From: Alphaproteobacteria bacterium
GTDB lineage: Bacteria; Pseudomonadota; Alphaproteobacteria; Caulobacterales; Parvularculaceae
Assembly: GCA_016125425.1 (NCBI GenBank)
Contig: WGLT01000020.1
Coordinates: forward strand, 55,350-119,349
Length of the DNA stretch: 64,000 nt
Reading direction: 5' to 3'
Shown: one piece after another, positions 24,069 through 33,559 of the stretch
How the letters are laid out: the number at the start of each line of letters is the position of its first letter
Numbering within the stretch: position 1 is the stretch's first letter
The notes under the pieces: generated by a model
The model's database searches: none
What the model was told of the DNA's origin: nothing
What the model saw: only the letters and a program-made list of their open reading frames with translations
Translations under genes and position numbers: made by a program

Positions 24069-25580
24069 CTAACCAACGCTCCCTTCCAGGCTTACGCTTA
24101 CGAGTTTTTGCGCTTCGACAGCGAACTCCATTGGCAATTCCTGCAACACATCCCGACAGAAGCCGTTGACGAGCAGCGCCACCGCCTCTTCCTCGGAGAG
24201 CCCGCGTTGCTGACAGTAAAACAGCTGATCCTCAGAGAGGCGCGAGGTCGTCGCTTCGTGTTCGAGGATCGCAGAGGGATTCTTCGATTCAATATAGGGC
24301 ACGGTGTGCGCGCCGCACTCAGCCCCGATCAGCAATGAATCGCATTGGGTGAAATTGCGCGCGCCTTTGGCGTTCCGGTGGACCGAAACGAGCCCGCGAT
24401 AGGTCGAGTTTGATTTGCCGGCGGAAATCCCCTTGGCGATGATCCGCGACTTCGTGTTCCGGCCCAAATGAATCATCTTGGTGCCGGTGTCGGCCTGCTG
24501 ATGATTATTCGTGATCGCGATCGAGTAGAACTCGCCCTGCGAATTATCGCCCTTCAGAATACAGGACGGATATTTCCAGGTGATCGCCGAGCCTGTTTCG
24601 ACCTGCGTCCAGGAAACTTTCGAATTCCTGCCCCGACAATCGGCGCGCTTCGTCACGAAATTATAGATGCCGCCGCGCCCTTCCTTGTCGCCCGGATACC
24701 AATTCTGCACGGTCGAATATTTGATCTCGGCGTCATCTTCGGCGACAAGCTCGACGACCGCGGCGTGAAGCTGGTTTTCGTCGCGCATGGGCGCCGTGCA
24801 ACCCTCGAGATAAGAGACATAAGCGCCTTTCGCCGCAACGATGAGCGTTCTCTCAAACTGGCCGGTCTTCGCCTCATTGATACGGAAATAAGTCGAAAGC
24901 TCCATCGGGCAGCGGACGCCCTCGGGCACGTAAACGAAAGTGCCGTCCGAAAACACGGCCGTGTTCAAAGTCGCGAAGAAATTGTCCGAGACCGGCACCA
25001 CCGAGCCGATATATTTTCGGACGAGTTCCGGATGCTCACGAATCGCCTCCGAGATCGACATGAAGATGACACCGGCCTTTTGCAGCTCCTTCTGGAAGGT
25101 CGTCGCGACGGAGACGCTATCGAACACCGCATCGACAGCGACATTGGGATGCGTGCGCGCCTCCCCGGGGCTTTCTCCCGCCCCTTCGACGCCAAGCAAC
25201 ACCTCGGCTTCCTTCAGCGGAATGCCGAGCCGCTCGAAATCGGCGATGATTTCCGGCGGAACGTCGTCAAGCGATTTGTATTTCGCGCCGGTTTTCGGCG
25301 CCGCGTAATAATAATGATCCTGATAGTCGATGGGCGGGTAATGAACCATCGCCCATGTCGGCTCGTCCATCTTCAGCCAGCGGCGGAAAGCGTCGAGGCG
25401 CCATTCGAGCATCCATTCCGGCTCTTCCTTTTTCGCCGAGATGAAACGGATCGTTTCTTCGGTCAGGCCCTTCGGCGCGCGCTCCGACTCAATGTCGGTC
25501 GTAAACCCGTATTTGTAGGTTTCGAGCGCCTTCGCGGTCTCGATCGTCTCCTTGGCTATGGTTTCCTTTATTTCGCTCAC
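24069..25580 (-). CDS. sufB: SufB scaffold subunit
   Basis: Core scaffold of the SufBC2D complex, 503 residues, on which clusters are assembled. Typical blocks are present: [99 protein letters not shown] with the conserved cysteines, and [20 protein letters not shown]. The start is GTG at 25580, overlapping the stop of the upstream desulfurase as GTGA; the long frame further upstream lies over that gene. No ATG occurs before the conserved region, so the GTG start is well supported. Confidence 0.95.
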   Translation of the reverse strand: MSEIKETIAKETIETAKALETYKYGFTTDIESERAPKGLTEETIRFISAKKEEPEWMLEWRLDAFRRWLKMDEPTWAMVHYPPIDYQDHYYYAAPKTGAKYKSLDDVPPEIIADFERLGIPLKEAEVLLGVEGAGESPGEARTHPNVAVDAVFDSVSVATTFQKELQKAGVIFMSISEAIREHPELVRKYIGSVVPVSDNFFATLNTAVFSDGTFVYVPEGVRCPMELSTYFRINEAKTGQFERTLIVAAKGAYVSYLEGCTAPMRDENQLHAAVVELVAEDDAEIKYSTVQNWYPGDKEGRGGIYNFVTKRADCRGRNSKVSWTQVETGSAITWKYPSCILKGDNSQGEFYSIAITNNHQQADTGTKMIHLGRNTKSRIIAKGISAGKSNSTYRGLVSVHRNAKGARNFTQCDSLLIGAECGAHTVPYIESKNPSAILEHEATTSRLSEDQLFYCQQRGLSEEEAVALLVNGFCRDVLQELPMEFAVEAQKLVSVSLEGSVG

Positions 25581-26728
25581 GCAGCCCTCGCTTTGACGCG
25601 CGCGTAGGCGGCCGGCCATTCCCGAATGAAGGCCTCGGCGTCGTCCTCGGTCGACGCCCAGCCCAGCGATACGCGGATGGCGCTCGTCGCCTCCTCCTCG
25701 CTGGCGCCCATAGCGGCGAGCACATGAGACGGCTTCGTCTTGCCCGACGAACAGGCCGAGCCCGAGGAAATCGCAATGCCGGCGAGATCCATCGCCATCA
25801 ACTGCGTCTGGGACGCAAAACCGGCGGCGGACAAAGAAAGCGTGCCGGGCAGCCGCTGGCGCCCTTTGCCCCAGATGCGCGCGCCCGCGGCTTCGGCCGC
25901 ATCCTGCATTCTGTCGCGCAAGGCTTCGATGCGCGTCCATTTATCGAACGACGCGGCGGCGATTTCACAAGCCTTTCCGAGCCCCGCGATCGCCGGCGCG
26001 TTCGAGGTGCCGGCGCGGCGGTTCATTTCGTGCCCGCCGCCGCGCATGACGGGTTCGAGCGGAAGATTGGGCGCCACAATCAGCGCGCCGACGCCGAGCG
26101 GGCCCCCGAATTTATGGCCGGTAGCCGCCATCATATCGGCGCCCGACATCACGAAATTGACCGGAATCTTTCCGACCGCCTGAGCCGCATCGACGAACAA
26201 CAGCCCGCCGGCCTCATGAACGATTTCGGCCGCCTCGCGCACAGGCTGAATGACGCCCGTCTCATTGTTCGCATACATCAGACAGACAAGAAAGCCGCCG
26301 TCTTCCGTCGCGTCGTGTTTTTTCAGGCGCTCCCTCATCCAATCGAGATCGACGACGCCGCTTTCCGTGACGGGAATCGTTTCGACCGGAGCCCCGCTCG
26401 CCGCCGCATTGGACGGAACGGCGGCATGTTCAATCGCGCTCACAAAAATGCGTCTTGCGGTCCCGTTCTTCACCGTCCCGTTAATCGCATAGTGGATCGC
26501 TTCAGTGCCGCCGCTCGTGAAAATCACGCCGTTGACAGGCGCGTTCACCAGAGCGCGCAATTTCTCGCGAGCGTCTTCGATGATCGCGCGCGCCGCCCGC
26601 CCCTCCGCATGGACGGACGAAGAATTGCCCACATTGCGCATGGTTTCGGCGACCGCTTCAATCACTTCCGGTCGCGCCGGCGCCGTCGCATTGTAGTCGA
26701 GATAATGCCGTTTCCTTAATTCGGTCAT
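25577..26728 (-). CDS. cysteine desulfurase, IscS/NifS type
   Basis: PLP-dependent desulfurase of 383 residues, group I. Motifs: [17 protein letters not shown] at the N-terminus, [30 protein letters not shown], the PLP lysine in [18 protein letters not shown], and the catalytic cysteine in [18 protein letters not shown] on the mobile loop. It is the second gene of the SUF operon, right after the regulator, and overlaps it by ATGA. Since sufS is in the same operon, the two enzymes may serve different acceptors (for example tRNA thiolation or clusters); which does what cannot be seen here. Confidence 0.93.
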   Translation of the reverse strand: MTELRKRHYLDYNATAPARPEVIEAVAETMRNVGNSSSVHAEGRAARAIIEDAREKLRALVNAPVNGVIFTSGGTEAIHYAINGTVKNGTARRIFVSAIEHAAVPSNAAASGAPVETIPVTESGVVDLDWMRERLKKHDATEDGGFLVCLMYANNETGVIQPVREAAEIVHEAGGLLFVDAAQAVGKIPVNFVMSGADMMAATGHKFGGPLGVGALIVAPNLPLEPVMRGGGHEMNRRAGTSNAPAIAGLGKACEIAAASFDKWTRIEALRDRMQDAAEAAGARIWGKGRQRLPGTLSLSAAGFASQTQLMAMDLAGIAISSGSACSSGKTKPSHVLAAMGASEEEATSAIRVSLGWASTEDDAEAFIREWPAAYARVKARAA

Positions 26729-27198
26729 TCGGCCGTCCCTAGTTTATCCAGCACCCGGTTCGGCGCATTCACCGCCGCCATGCCGAGCACCCGCCTTGCG
26801 ATAACGTCCTCAAGCGTCACTGCGTTCAGGAATATTCCGATCTGCCGCCCAAGTTCGTCCCACAGATCATGCGTGAGACAGCGCGTCGACGTCCCCTGAC
26901 AGCCGGTCGTCGCGCCGCGCGCGCAGGCGGTCGTTTTAATCTCTTCATCGACAGCGTCGACGATATCCGCAATGCGAATGTCTTTCGGCGTGCGCGCGAG
27001 GCGATAGCCGCCAGATTGTCCGCGCACGCTGTCGACAAGTCCGGCGCGGCGGAGCTTGGCGAAAAGCTGCTCGAGATAAGCGATCGAGATGCCCTGGCGC
27101 AGCGCGATGTCGGTCAGCGGCACGCGCGCGCCGTCGCCAAGCGCGGCGATGTCGGCCATCGCCGTCACGGCATAGCGTCCTTTCGCCGTCAGTTTCAT
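26725..27198 (-). CDS. iscR: Rrf2-family iron-sulfur regulator (IscR type)
   Basis: A 157-residue winged-helix regulator. The N-terminus (MKLTAKGRYAVTAMADIAAL) and QGISIAYLEQLFAKLRRAGL with SVRGQSGGYRLARTP are the Rrf2 DNA-binding domain. Three cysteines in ACARGATTGCQG and TRCLTHDLWDEL match the IscR cluster-binding site. With a 2Fe-2S cluster, IscR represses its own promoter. The ATG at 27198 begins the family domain. It is first in the SUF operon, and a type-1 IscR-like box lies over its promoter, fitting autoregulation. Confidence 0.93.
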   Translation of the reverse strand: MKLTAKGRYAVTAMADIAALGDGARVPLTDIALRQGISIAYLEQLFAKLRRAGLVDSVRGQSGGYRLARTPKDIRIADIVDAVDEEIKTTACARGATTGCQGTSTRCLTHDLWDELGRQIGIFLNAVTLEDVIARRVLGMAAVNAPNRVLDKLGTAE

Positions 27199-27282
27199 CG
27201 CCGCTGCTTTGTTCCTTCCGCCGCTGTCGTTTCGCGGAAAACGTGGTATAGCGCCCGCTCTTCGCGGCGCCCTAGGAGCCTT

Positions 27283-27311
27283 GAGATATGAAATCCGACT
27301 GATTCCGTCAA
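27283..27311 (-). promoter_or_regulatory. sigma70-type promoter of the SUF operon
   Basis: On the minus strand TTGACG (27306-27311) and TATCTC (27283-27288) are separated by exactly 17 bases, and the -10 lies 85 bases upstream of the iscR ATG. The IscR-like box overlaps the -35 and the spacer, as in repressed IscR promoters. Confidence 0.6.
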
Positions 27312-27315
27312 CTAT
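27291..27315 (-). promoter_or_regulatory. IscR type-1-like operator
   Basis: The 25-base minus-strand site matches the type-1 IscR motif (ATASYYGAC, TR, WWW, YA, GTCRRSTAT, as I recall it from E. coli) at 22 positions. The two arms read ATAGTTGAC and GTCGGATTT around an A/T-rich centre. It covers the -35 and spacer of the iscR/suf promoter, so cluster-bound IscR would repress the operon. The match and position are seen; binding is inferred. Confidence 0.65.
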
Positions 27316-27423
27316 CGCAGGTCGATTATTCAGCGGAATTTGTGGGGTTGCGAGGGGCAGCCGGATCGCCGCCAAGCGCCGTCAATGGGTTTAGGACGCC
27401 TCGGGACGCAGAAAAGGAAGACA

Positions 27424-28092
27424 ATGCCAGAAGTCATTTTTGCAGGGCCGGAAGGCCGGCTCGAAGGCCGTTATCAGAAGGGCAAAGGCGAAAATCCGCC
27501 TGTCGCGCTCATACTCCACCCGCACCCCCTGTTCGGCGGGACGATGAATAACCGCGTCTGCTATGAGCTGTATAATCTCTTCGCCCGCAAGGGCTTTTCC
27601 GTTCTGCGCTTCAATTTCCGGGGCGTCGGGCGGAGCCAGGGCGAATACGACCAAGGCCAAGGCGAGCTTGCTGACGCCGCGACGGCGCTCGACTATCTCC
27701 AGCAACTCAACCCGAATGCGCCCTTCGCCTGGGTCGGCGGCTTCTCCTTCGGCGCATGGATCGGCATGCAGCTTCTGATGCGACGGCCGGAGATCGCCGG
27801 GTTCATCTCAATCTCGGCCCCCGCCAATCTCTATGACTTCACTTTCCTCGCGCCCTGCCCCTCTTCAGGCGTCGTTCTGCATGGCGAGCTGGATAAGGTC
27901 TGCGCACCGGAAGAAACCAAGACGATGGTGGAGCGCACGCGCACGCAAAAGGGCCGCAAGGTGGAGTTCGAAGTCATCCCCGGCGCCGACCATTTTTTCG
28001 AAAACAAGTTGGACGAGCTGATGGCGGCCTCCGAGGCCTATCTCGACAAGCGCCTCGCGCATGAGGAGCCGGAAGGCCCCTATCACGAATAG
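27424..28092 (+). CDS. alpha/beta hydrolase
   Basis: Serine-hydrolase-fold protein of 222 residues. The fold is clear: VALILHPHPLFGGTMNNRVC as the oxyanion-side strand and loop, FSVLRFNFRGVGRSQGEYD, the nucleophile-elbow region AWVGGFSFGAWIGMQLL (G-x-S-x-G), then HGELDKVCAPEET and PGADHFFENKLDEL for the acid and histidine. No signal peptide. The ATG at 27424 follows AAGGAAG. It is divergent from iscR. The substrate is unknown; this group (YicC/CocE-like small hydrolases) is found in many proteobacteria. Confidence 0.88.
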   Translation: MPEVIFAGPEGRLEGRYQKGKGENPPVALILHPHPLFGGTMNNRVCYELYNLFARKGFSVLRFNFRGVGRSQGEYDQGQGELADAATALDYLQQLNPNAPFAWVGGFSFGAWIGMQLLMRRPEIAGFISISAPANLYDFTFLAPCPSSGVVLHGELDKVCAPEETKTMVERTRTQKGRKVEFEVIPGADHFFENKLDELMAASEAYLDKRLAHEEPEGPYHE

Positions 28093-28142
28093 ACCGGCTG
28101 GCTTATGGGCCTCATCCGCTCGCCGCGCAGCGCGCTCGTGAA

Positions 28143-28161
28143 AGCTCCTTGAAAAGGAGCT
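28143..28161. terminator. small hairpin between convergent genes
   Basis: AGCTCCTT, a three-base loop, then AAGGAGCT form a perfect eight-base-pair stem. It lies in the 386-base gap between the hydrolase stop and the convergent membrane-protein stop. Only a short U run follows on the minus strand, so termination is uncertain. Confidence 0.35.
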
Positions 28162-28403
28162 ACAGGAAATTTCCGGCGGACTTGCAGAAAGCGCGCATTT
28201 TCCCTCCCCCGAAGAAGCATTTTGCGCTCGGGGGCTTGCTTTGCGGGATATTTAGTGCGCGCTTCATCTGGCTCTGGCTGCCGATCGCAGTCATGGCGGC
28301 CGCGCCTTTCACGCCGACGGCGCGCACGCATTGGCGGTTTGCGATAGATGGCGCCGCTTTGGTTCTGCTGTGCCCGATCATCATCGCGGCCCAGATCATC
28401 TGA
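28149..28403 (+). CDS. possible small membrane protein
   Basis: A weakly supported 84-residue frame in the gap 28093-28478. After a basic N-terminus it has two clear hydrophobic segments (about residues 27-52 and 66-83, ending LLCPIIIAAQII), which is more than random sequence usually gives. It has no ATG: the candidate starts are TTG at 28149, inside a hairpin, or TTG at 28182. The opposite strand also has an open frame of similar length. I cannot tell whether it is expressed; nothing else is seen in the gap. Confidence 0.3.
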   Translation: MKRSYRKFPADLQKARIFPPPKKHFALGGLLCGIFSARFIWLWLPIAVMAAAPFTPTARTHWRFAIDGAALVLLCPIIIAAQII

Positions 28404-28478
28404 GTCTGCATTTCGCGAGGCTCATCGATAGGGGCGAATAGCGCATGCTCCTCATGCGGCGCCGGAACTCTTCAATCG

Positions 28479-29816
28479 TCAGCCCGTCTCACTCTCGCGA
28501 TAGAGCCGTCCGAACAGACCCGCGATGACGCCATAAAAGAAGAACGTCCAGAAGATGTTCGCGAGAATCTTGAAACCGTTCCAGACCCAGCTCCAGAACG
28601 GGCGCACCCATTCGGCTTCCGAACCATGGTGGACAAGCTTCGTTGCGCTCGCCGTCGCCTGATAGAGGAGTCTGGCGACGTCGAGGACGAGAACAAAAAC
28701 ATATTTATTGATGATGAAAACGATCACCGACAGGACCGCGCTGATGAGGAACGTAATGAAAAACATCCGCACGATGTTCCAGCCGCGCGTGACGGAGAGC
28801 GTGCCCGCAGGGGCCATGGAGCTGCGGCAGACGACGACGGCCTGATAAGGCGTGATCCGCAAACTGACATAATAGAAAAACATCACGATCACGGTGACGA
28901 TCGCGAGCTGATCGGCCGCGAGCTTCTGACTGAGCGCGAAAGCCGCCGTCAGCAAGGGCGAGACGATTGTCAGAAGAACCGCGATCAGAGTCTTGTGGCC
29001 GATCTGACCAAGCAGATGAAACCCGAACCAGAACAAGCCGGCGAAAGCAGCCGAGCCGAATAGCGTCGCAATGGCCGTTCGCAGGTAACCGCCGGCGCCG
29101 GCGCCCTGCTCTCTCGGCCGGAAATGCCAGATGAGCAACGCCCACATGGCCAGCGCGAAAGGCGCAGCCGCGATAAGCGGCACGCCGCGCTCGAAAAACC
29201 AGAGCCCGCCCGATTTGGCGAGCGCTTGCTGGGCGGAGACGATTTCGATCGTGTGCAGGCTTTCGGGATCGGGAAATGACGCATAAGTCTGGCTAAGCGC
29301 GGCGGAAATGTATTTCAGCGCGTAAAACGCCGTCGCGCCGACCGGTCCGATCACAACCGTCGCCATGACGAGAATGCTGACCAGGCCTGCGAACATGTAC
29401 CGGATCTGATTGGCGCCGAAATCAAGCTTCAAAACGCCCGGCGCCGGAAGTTCGCGCAGCCCCGCATAACGGATTAGCGGAGTCATGAATGACGCGACCA
29501 GTATGAACTGGACGATAAAACTTGCGCCCAGCACCCCGTAAATATCCGCGCTGATCGCCAGCGGCCCCTGGGTGACAAACAAGGCGAGAATCTGACCGAG
29601 AATTTTTTGAACCGCCCGCTGCACCGCGATCCAGGTGTGCGCGTCAGAAAACGAGATCGGCCGGTCAAGGACCGCCCACAGCAGGCCGAAGGCGGTCGCC
29701 ATATCGACGATAAGGAGAAGGATGACCGGCAGCCACGCGACCCGCATGATCGTCGGCATCCGCCGCGCGCCGAAATTCAACGCCTCCCCGACGACGGAAA
29801 AGACCCGCAAACCCAT
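28479..29816 (-). CDS. hypothetical polytopic membrane protein
   Basis: An unrecognised 445-residue protein with around eight to ten membrane helices, for example [60 protein letters not shown] and [19 protein letters not shown]. Several helices contain charged or aromatic residues but no transporter signature I can name. The two halves look loosely similar, each with a long loop after paired helices. The ATG at 29816 is chosen over a GTG one codon earlier. It is divergent from trmFO and alone on its strand. Confidence 0.65.
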   Translation of the reverse strand: MGLRVFSVVGEALNFGARRMPTIMRVAWLPVILLLIVDMATAFGLLWAVLDRPISFSDAHTWIAVQRAVQKILGQILALFVTQGPLAISADIYGVLGASFIVQFILVASFMTPLIRYAGLRELPAPGVLKLDFGANQIRYMFAGLVSILVMATVVIGPVGATAFYALKYISAALSQTYASFPDPESLHTIEIVSAQQALAKSGGLWFFERGVPLIAAAPFALAMWALLIWHFRPREQGAGAGGYLRTAIATLFGSAAFAGLFWFGFHLLGQIGHKTLIAVLLTIVSPLLTAAFALSQKLAADQLAIVTVIVMFFYYVSLRITPYQAVVVCRSSMAPAGTLSVTRGWNIVRMFFITFLISAVLSVIVFIINKYVFVLVLDVARLLYQATASATKLVHHGSEAEWVRPFWSWVWNGFKILANIFWTFFFYGVIAGLFGRLYRESETG

Positions 29817-29957
29817 CACCCGCCCCTCATCTCACGCGACAGCGTTCCCCGGTCGCCGATCCTAGCCGCAAGTCCGTCAGCCCCGCAAAGCGAAATTCGC
29901 GCGCCCGGCGCGCCCGCGCCTTACCTTCCGCCGCTTGTCGACGTAGATAACCGCCCC

Positions 29958-31361
29958 ATGAGCCACGAAACCATCCATGTCATCGGCGGAGGCCTTGCAG
30001 GATCGGAAGCGGCCTTCCAGGCCGCCGACGCCGGATCGCATGTCGTCCTCCACGAAATGCGCCCCCTGCGGCGCACCCAGGCGCACCAGACCGACGGCCT
30101 CGCCGAACTGGTCTGCTCCAATTCCTTCCGCTCGGATGACGCAGAAGCGAACGCCGTCGGACTCCTGCATGAAGAAATGCGCCGCGCAAATTCGCTCATT
30201 CTGCGTTGCGCGGACGCGCACAAGCTGCCGGCGGGCGGCGCGCTCGCGGTCGACCGCGAAGCGTTTTCGCGCGCGGTCACGAAAGCGATTGAGGCCCATC
30301 CGAATATCGAGGTCATCCGCGAGGAGATCGTCGATCTGCCGCCCCCGTCATGGAGGAACGTGATCATCGCAACGGGACCGCTCACATCCGCGCCGCTGGC
30401 GGAAGCGGTCCGTATGCTGACGGGCGAAGAGTCTCTCGCCTTTTTCGATGCGATTGCGCCGATTGTCTATAAGGAAACGATTGATTTTTCCGTCGCGTGG
30501 ATGCAATCGCGCTACGATAAAAAGGGCCCCGGCGGCGACGGCGCCGACTATGTGAACTGTCCGCTCGATGAGACGCAATACGACGCCTTTGTCGACGCCC
30601 TGCTCGCCGGCGAAAAGACGGAGTTTCGCGACTGGGAGAAATCGACGCCCTATTTCGAGGGATGCCTGCCGATCGAAGTGATGGCTGAGCGCGGACGCGA
30701 GACATTGCGTTTCGGTCCGATGAAGCCGGTCGGGCTCACCGATCCGCGCACCGGCCGGCGCCCCTATGCGGTCGTTCAATTGCGCCAGGACAATGCGCTC
30801 GGCACGCTCTACAACATGGTTGGGTTCCAGACGAAACTGAAATACGGCGCGCAAACCGAAGTCTTCCGGATGATTCCCGGACTTGAACGCGCGGAATTCG
30901 CGCGACTGGGCGGCATCCACCGGAATACGTTTCTCAATTCTCCGAAATTGCTCGATGAAGAACTGCGACTAAAGGCGCGGCCCGCCCTGCGATTCGCCGG
31001 TCAGATCACGGGAGTCGAAGGCTATCTCGAAAGCGCAGCCATCGGTCTGTTGGCCGGCCGCTTCGCCGCCGCCGAGGCTTCGGGCCGGAAATTGGCGCGC
31101 CCTCCGGAAACCACCGCGCTCGGCGCCCTTCTCGGCCACCTCTCGGGCCATATGTCGGACGGCGCGGGCGCGCGCGGCGCGTTTCAACCAATGAACGTTA
31201 ATTTCGGATTGTTTCCGGAAATCGATCAGCCGTGTACGGATGAAGCCGGTCGCCCGATCAAGGGCAAGGAACGCGGCCGGGCGCGCAAGCGCGCGCTCTG
31301 CCGCCGCGCATTATCCGATCTTGCAGTCTGGCTGGAGAATGCGGGGAAGGTCTCTCAATAG
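29958..31361 (+). CDS. trmFO: folate-dependent tRNA (uracil-5-)-methyltransferase
   Basis: FAD enzyme of 467 residues that makes 5-methyluridine at tRNA position 54 using methylenetetrahydrofolate. It begins with the FAD dinucleotide fold ([19 protein letters not shown]) and contains [20 protein letters not shown] with the conserved cysteine, [46 protein letters not shown], and the C-terminal [10 protein letters not shown] with [10 protein letters not shown]. The ATG at 29958 starts the fold. It is followed closely by a strong hairpin. Confidence 0.96.
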   Translation: MSHETIHVIGGGLAGSEAAFQAADAGSHVVLHEMRPLRRTQAHQTDGLAELVCSNSFRSDDAEANAVGLLHEEMRRANSLILRCADAHKLPAGGALAVDREAFSRAVTKAIEAHPNIEVIREEIVDLPPPSWRNVIIATGPLTSAPLAEAVRMLTGEESLAFFDAIAPIVYKETIDFSVAWMQSRYDKKGPGGDGADYVNCPLDETQYDAFVDALLAGEKTEFRDWEKSTPYFEGCLPIEVMAERGRETLRFGPMKPVGLTDPRTGRRPYAVVQLRQDNALGTLYNMVGFQTKLKYGAQTEVFRMIPGLERAEFARLGGIHRNTFLNSPKLLDEELRLKARPALRFAGQITGVEGYLESAAIGLLAGRFAAAEASGRKLARPPETTALGALLGHLSGHMSDGAGARGAFQPMNVNFGLFPEIDQPCTDEAGRPIKGKERGRARKRALCRRALSDLAVWLENAGKVSQ

Positions 31362-31364
31362 AGC

Positions 31365-31394
31365 CGGGCCGCAGCGAATTAACGCTGCGGCCCG
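31365..31394 (+). terminator. hairpin after trmFO
   Basis: A perfect 12-base-pair stem (31365-31376 with 31383-31394) and six-base AATTAA loop begins four bases past the trmFO stop. No U tract follows, so it may end transcription with Rho or protect the mRNA 3' end. The rest of the gap to 31629 shows no gene I can support. Confidence 0.55.
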
Positions 31395-31629
31395 CCCGCG
31401 CGTTGCAGCCTGGGGGAGAATGGCCGCCACGACGGGATCCGTGAATTCGTATGTCGGGGATGCGGCCTTATTTTTTATGCCCGACGCGAATTGGCCGCTT
31501 TCGTCGTCGGAACGGATTGGCGCTCACTTAGTCATTCGCCATTTGCGGGTCAAGGGCAAAACAGCGCGCTTCTAACGCGAGCGAACTCCCGGGAATTACA
31601 AAATGGTAACGCTCTCAACCTGCTCTCAT

Positions 31630-32934
31630 TCAGCGAGATTCTTTCAGCAGGCGGGTCACTTCCTCGTCTTCCGTTTGCGGAAACGCCTGATAGGCGAGGC
31701 TGACGGCTTGAAACGGCTCCGGAGACGCCAGGCAAATGACTTCATCCGCAAAATCGGCGAGCGATTTCACCGCTTCGGCAGGCGCGACCGGCACGGCGGC
31801 GATGACGCGGCGCGGCCCCACGCCCCTGAGACCTTTCAACGCGACTTTGAGCGTCGCGCCTGTGGCCACGCCGTCATCAACCACGATGACATCGCGACCC
31901 GCAAGACGCGGCGCCGGCTGGTCCGCCCGATATGCGCGCCGTCGTTGTTCGATCACTTTGAGCTGGCGCGCCGCTTCAGCGCCGAGATAGGCGTCAAGGT
32001 CTCCGCCCAACGCTCTTGCAACCTCTTCATTGACGACAATCTGCGGGTCCGGCCCATCCATGACCGCGCCGAGAGCAAGCTCGGGATGTCCCGGCGCCCC
32101 GATCTTGCGCACAAGCAGCACATCCATGGGCGCGTCGATCCGCCGCGCGATTTCGAAAGCGACGGGCGCGCCGCCGCGAGGAAGCGCAAGCACGATCGGG
32201 TCCGTCAGCTCCATCGCCGCGATCTTGGCGGCGAGCCGGCGGCCGGCGTCGCGCCGGTCCCTGAACAAAGGCCCGCGGCCGATCGGATCGGCGGTTCGGC
32301 CCGACGTTGAATGTAAATGGGCGTAAAACCAGTCGGCGGCCAGCGCGGCCGCTTTTTCGAGCGTGCCGGCTTCTTCAAACAGATGGCCGGCGCCCGGCAC
32401 GATCTCCAATGCCTTTTCGCAACGAAGGCGAGCCAACGCCGCCTCATTGAGATCAATCACGGGGCCGTCGAGGCCGCCGACGATCAAGAGGGTCGGCGCG
32501 CGAACGCGCGGCAAAGCGTCGCCCGCGAGATCCGGCCTCCCGCCGCGGGAGACGACCGCGCGAACGGGCGAGTTCGGCGCCGCCGCCGCCACGAGCGCGG
32601 CGGCCGCGCCCGTGCTTGCGCCGAACAGACCGATTTCAAGGCCGGCGGCGCTCTCCTCGGTTTGCGCCCAGTCGACCGCCTCGTTCGCACGCGCGGCAAG
32701 CAAGGCGATATCGAAAACGTTGGAGCGGTCGCGCGCTTCAGCCTCCGTCAGAAGATCGAGGAGCAGCGTCGCAACGCCGCGAGCCTGCAAAACACTCGCG
32801 ACATATTGATTACGCGGACTGAAACGGCTGGAGCCGCTGCCATGCGCGAAGATGACAAGACCGCGCGCGCCGGCGGGCGCTGCAAGCACGCCGCCCCGCC
32901 CGCCGATGAGAACCTCCTGCTGACTAATCGCCAT
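31630..32934 (-). CDS. fused dienelactone-hydrolase-like and phosphoribosyltransferase-like protein
   Basis: A 434-residue protein with two domains. Residues 1-210 are an alpha/beta hydrolase of the dienelactone hydrolase type: LVIFAHGSGSSRFSPRNQYV, the nucleophile elbow IGLFGASTGAAAALVA, LLIVGGLDGPVIDLN and EIVPGAGHLFEEAGTLEKAA. Residues about 225-434 are a type I phosphoribosyltransferase-fold domain: IVLALPRGGAPVAFEIARR, the PRPP loop DVIVVDDGVATGATLKVAL, and EVICLASPEPFQAVSLAY. The ATG at 32934 follows AAGG; the longer frame upstream lies over the DUF2267 gene. Substrates are unknown for this known fusion type. The DUF2267 gene is 16 bases upstream, so they are co-transcribed. Confidence 0.85.
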   Translation of the reverse strand: MAISQQEVLIGGRGGVLAAPAGARGLVIFAHGSGSSRFSPRNQYVASVLQARGVATLLLDLLTEAEARDRSNVFDIALLAARANEAVDWAQTEESAAGLEIGLFGASTGAAAALVAAAAPNSPVRAVVSRGGRPDLAGDALPRVRAPTLLIVGGLDGPVIDLNEAALARLRCEKALEIVPGAGHLFEEAGTLEKAAALAADWFYAHLHSTSGRTADPIGRGPLFRDRRDAGRRLAAKIAAMELTDPIVLALPRGGAPVAFEIARRIDAPMDVLLVRKIGAPGHPELALGAVMDGPDPQIVVNEEVARALGGDLDAYLGAEAARQLKVIEQRRRAYRADQPAPRLAGRDVIVVDDGVATGATLKVALKGLRGVGPRRVIAAVPVAPAEAVKSLADFADEVICLASPEPFQAVSLAYQAFPQTEDEEVTRLLKESR

Positions 32935-32950
32935 GACCTTAATCCCCGGC

Positions 32951-33310
32951 TCAGGCGTCAGCGCGCGCCCCCTTTCCAGCGGGCGACGGCACGACGCGTT
33001 CTTCTGCGGTCTTCCGGACGCGCCTGATATCGGCCGGCAACGCTTCGACGAATCCGTCATCGCTGAAGCGCGCCAGCTGTTTGTCGGGCTGATAGTGATC
33101 AGGGTAAGCGCCGCGCACGAGACGCGGCAGCTGCGCTCCACGATGGGCGGAAAGCTCGATGGGAAGCCGGTCCCGAAGGCAATGCAGCACGGAGGACAGT
33201 GTTTTGCAGGCGAGGCGCCGGTCAGGTCCGATGGCGGCGTTGATTTCACCCAGCCATTCATTGGTCGTCTGCAGCGTTTTGTCGAATACCTCCAGCCCGA
33301 TTACGCTCAT
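32951..33310 (-). CDS. DUF2267-family protein
   Basis: A 119-residue protein of the DUF2267 family. The pattern is seen in the N-terminal FDKTLQTTNEWLGEINAAIG, the middle LSSVLHCLRDRLPIELSAHR, AQLPRLVRGAYPDHYQPDKQ, and the C-terminal FVEALPADIRRVRKTAEERV. Members are small helical proteins of unknown role, often beside hydrolases and phosphoribosyltransferases in stress-linked operons, as here. AAAGGAG before the ATG at 33310 is a strong ribosome site. It is first in a two-gene unit divergent from the pirin gene. Confidence 0.8.
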   Translation of the reverse strand: MSVIGLEVFDKTLQTTNEWLGEINAAIGPDRRLACKTLSSVLHCLRDRLPIELSAHRGAQLPRLVRGAYPDHYQPDKQLARFSDDGFVEALPADIRRVRKTAEERVVPSPAGKGARADA

Positions 33311-33559
33311 GTCGATTCTCCTTTGAGGGCGATCTCGATGGCGTCATAGTCAGACGCGGCGAACGCGCCGGCGGGCGGCGACAGAATGTTCGCGGCCCGG
33401 TCCTTGATTTGAAGCATTCCGCAATCGCGCGAGCCCCGCCTTGCGCTGGCGCAAGAAGGCGGCGGGATTTTCCCATAGTGGCGCGGGAACTCGCTGCGAA
33501 GCGGTTGAAACCGGCCTCGGACCGCGCCGGCGCGCGGCCGCAAGCATAAGGATAACGCC

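Noticed and set aside
24468..25607. Long plus-strand frame (379 codons) across sufB
   Set aside because: Antisense shadow of SufB, which has all family blocks.
31420..31575. 51-codon frame with GGGGGAG just before its ATG, after the trmFO hairpin
   Set aside because: Ribosome site is only four bases from the ATG, the peptide has no recognisable feature, and it lies beyond a hairpin. Not strong enough to list as a gene.
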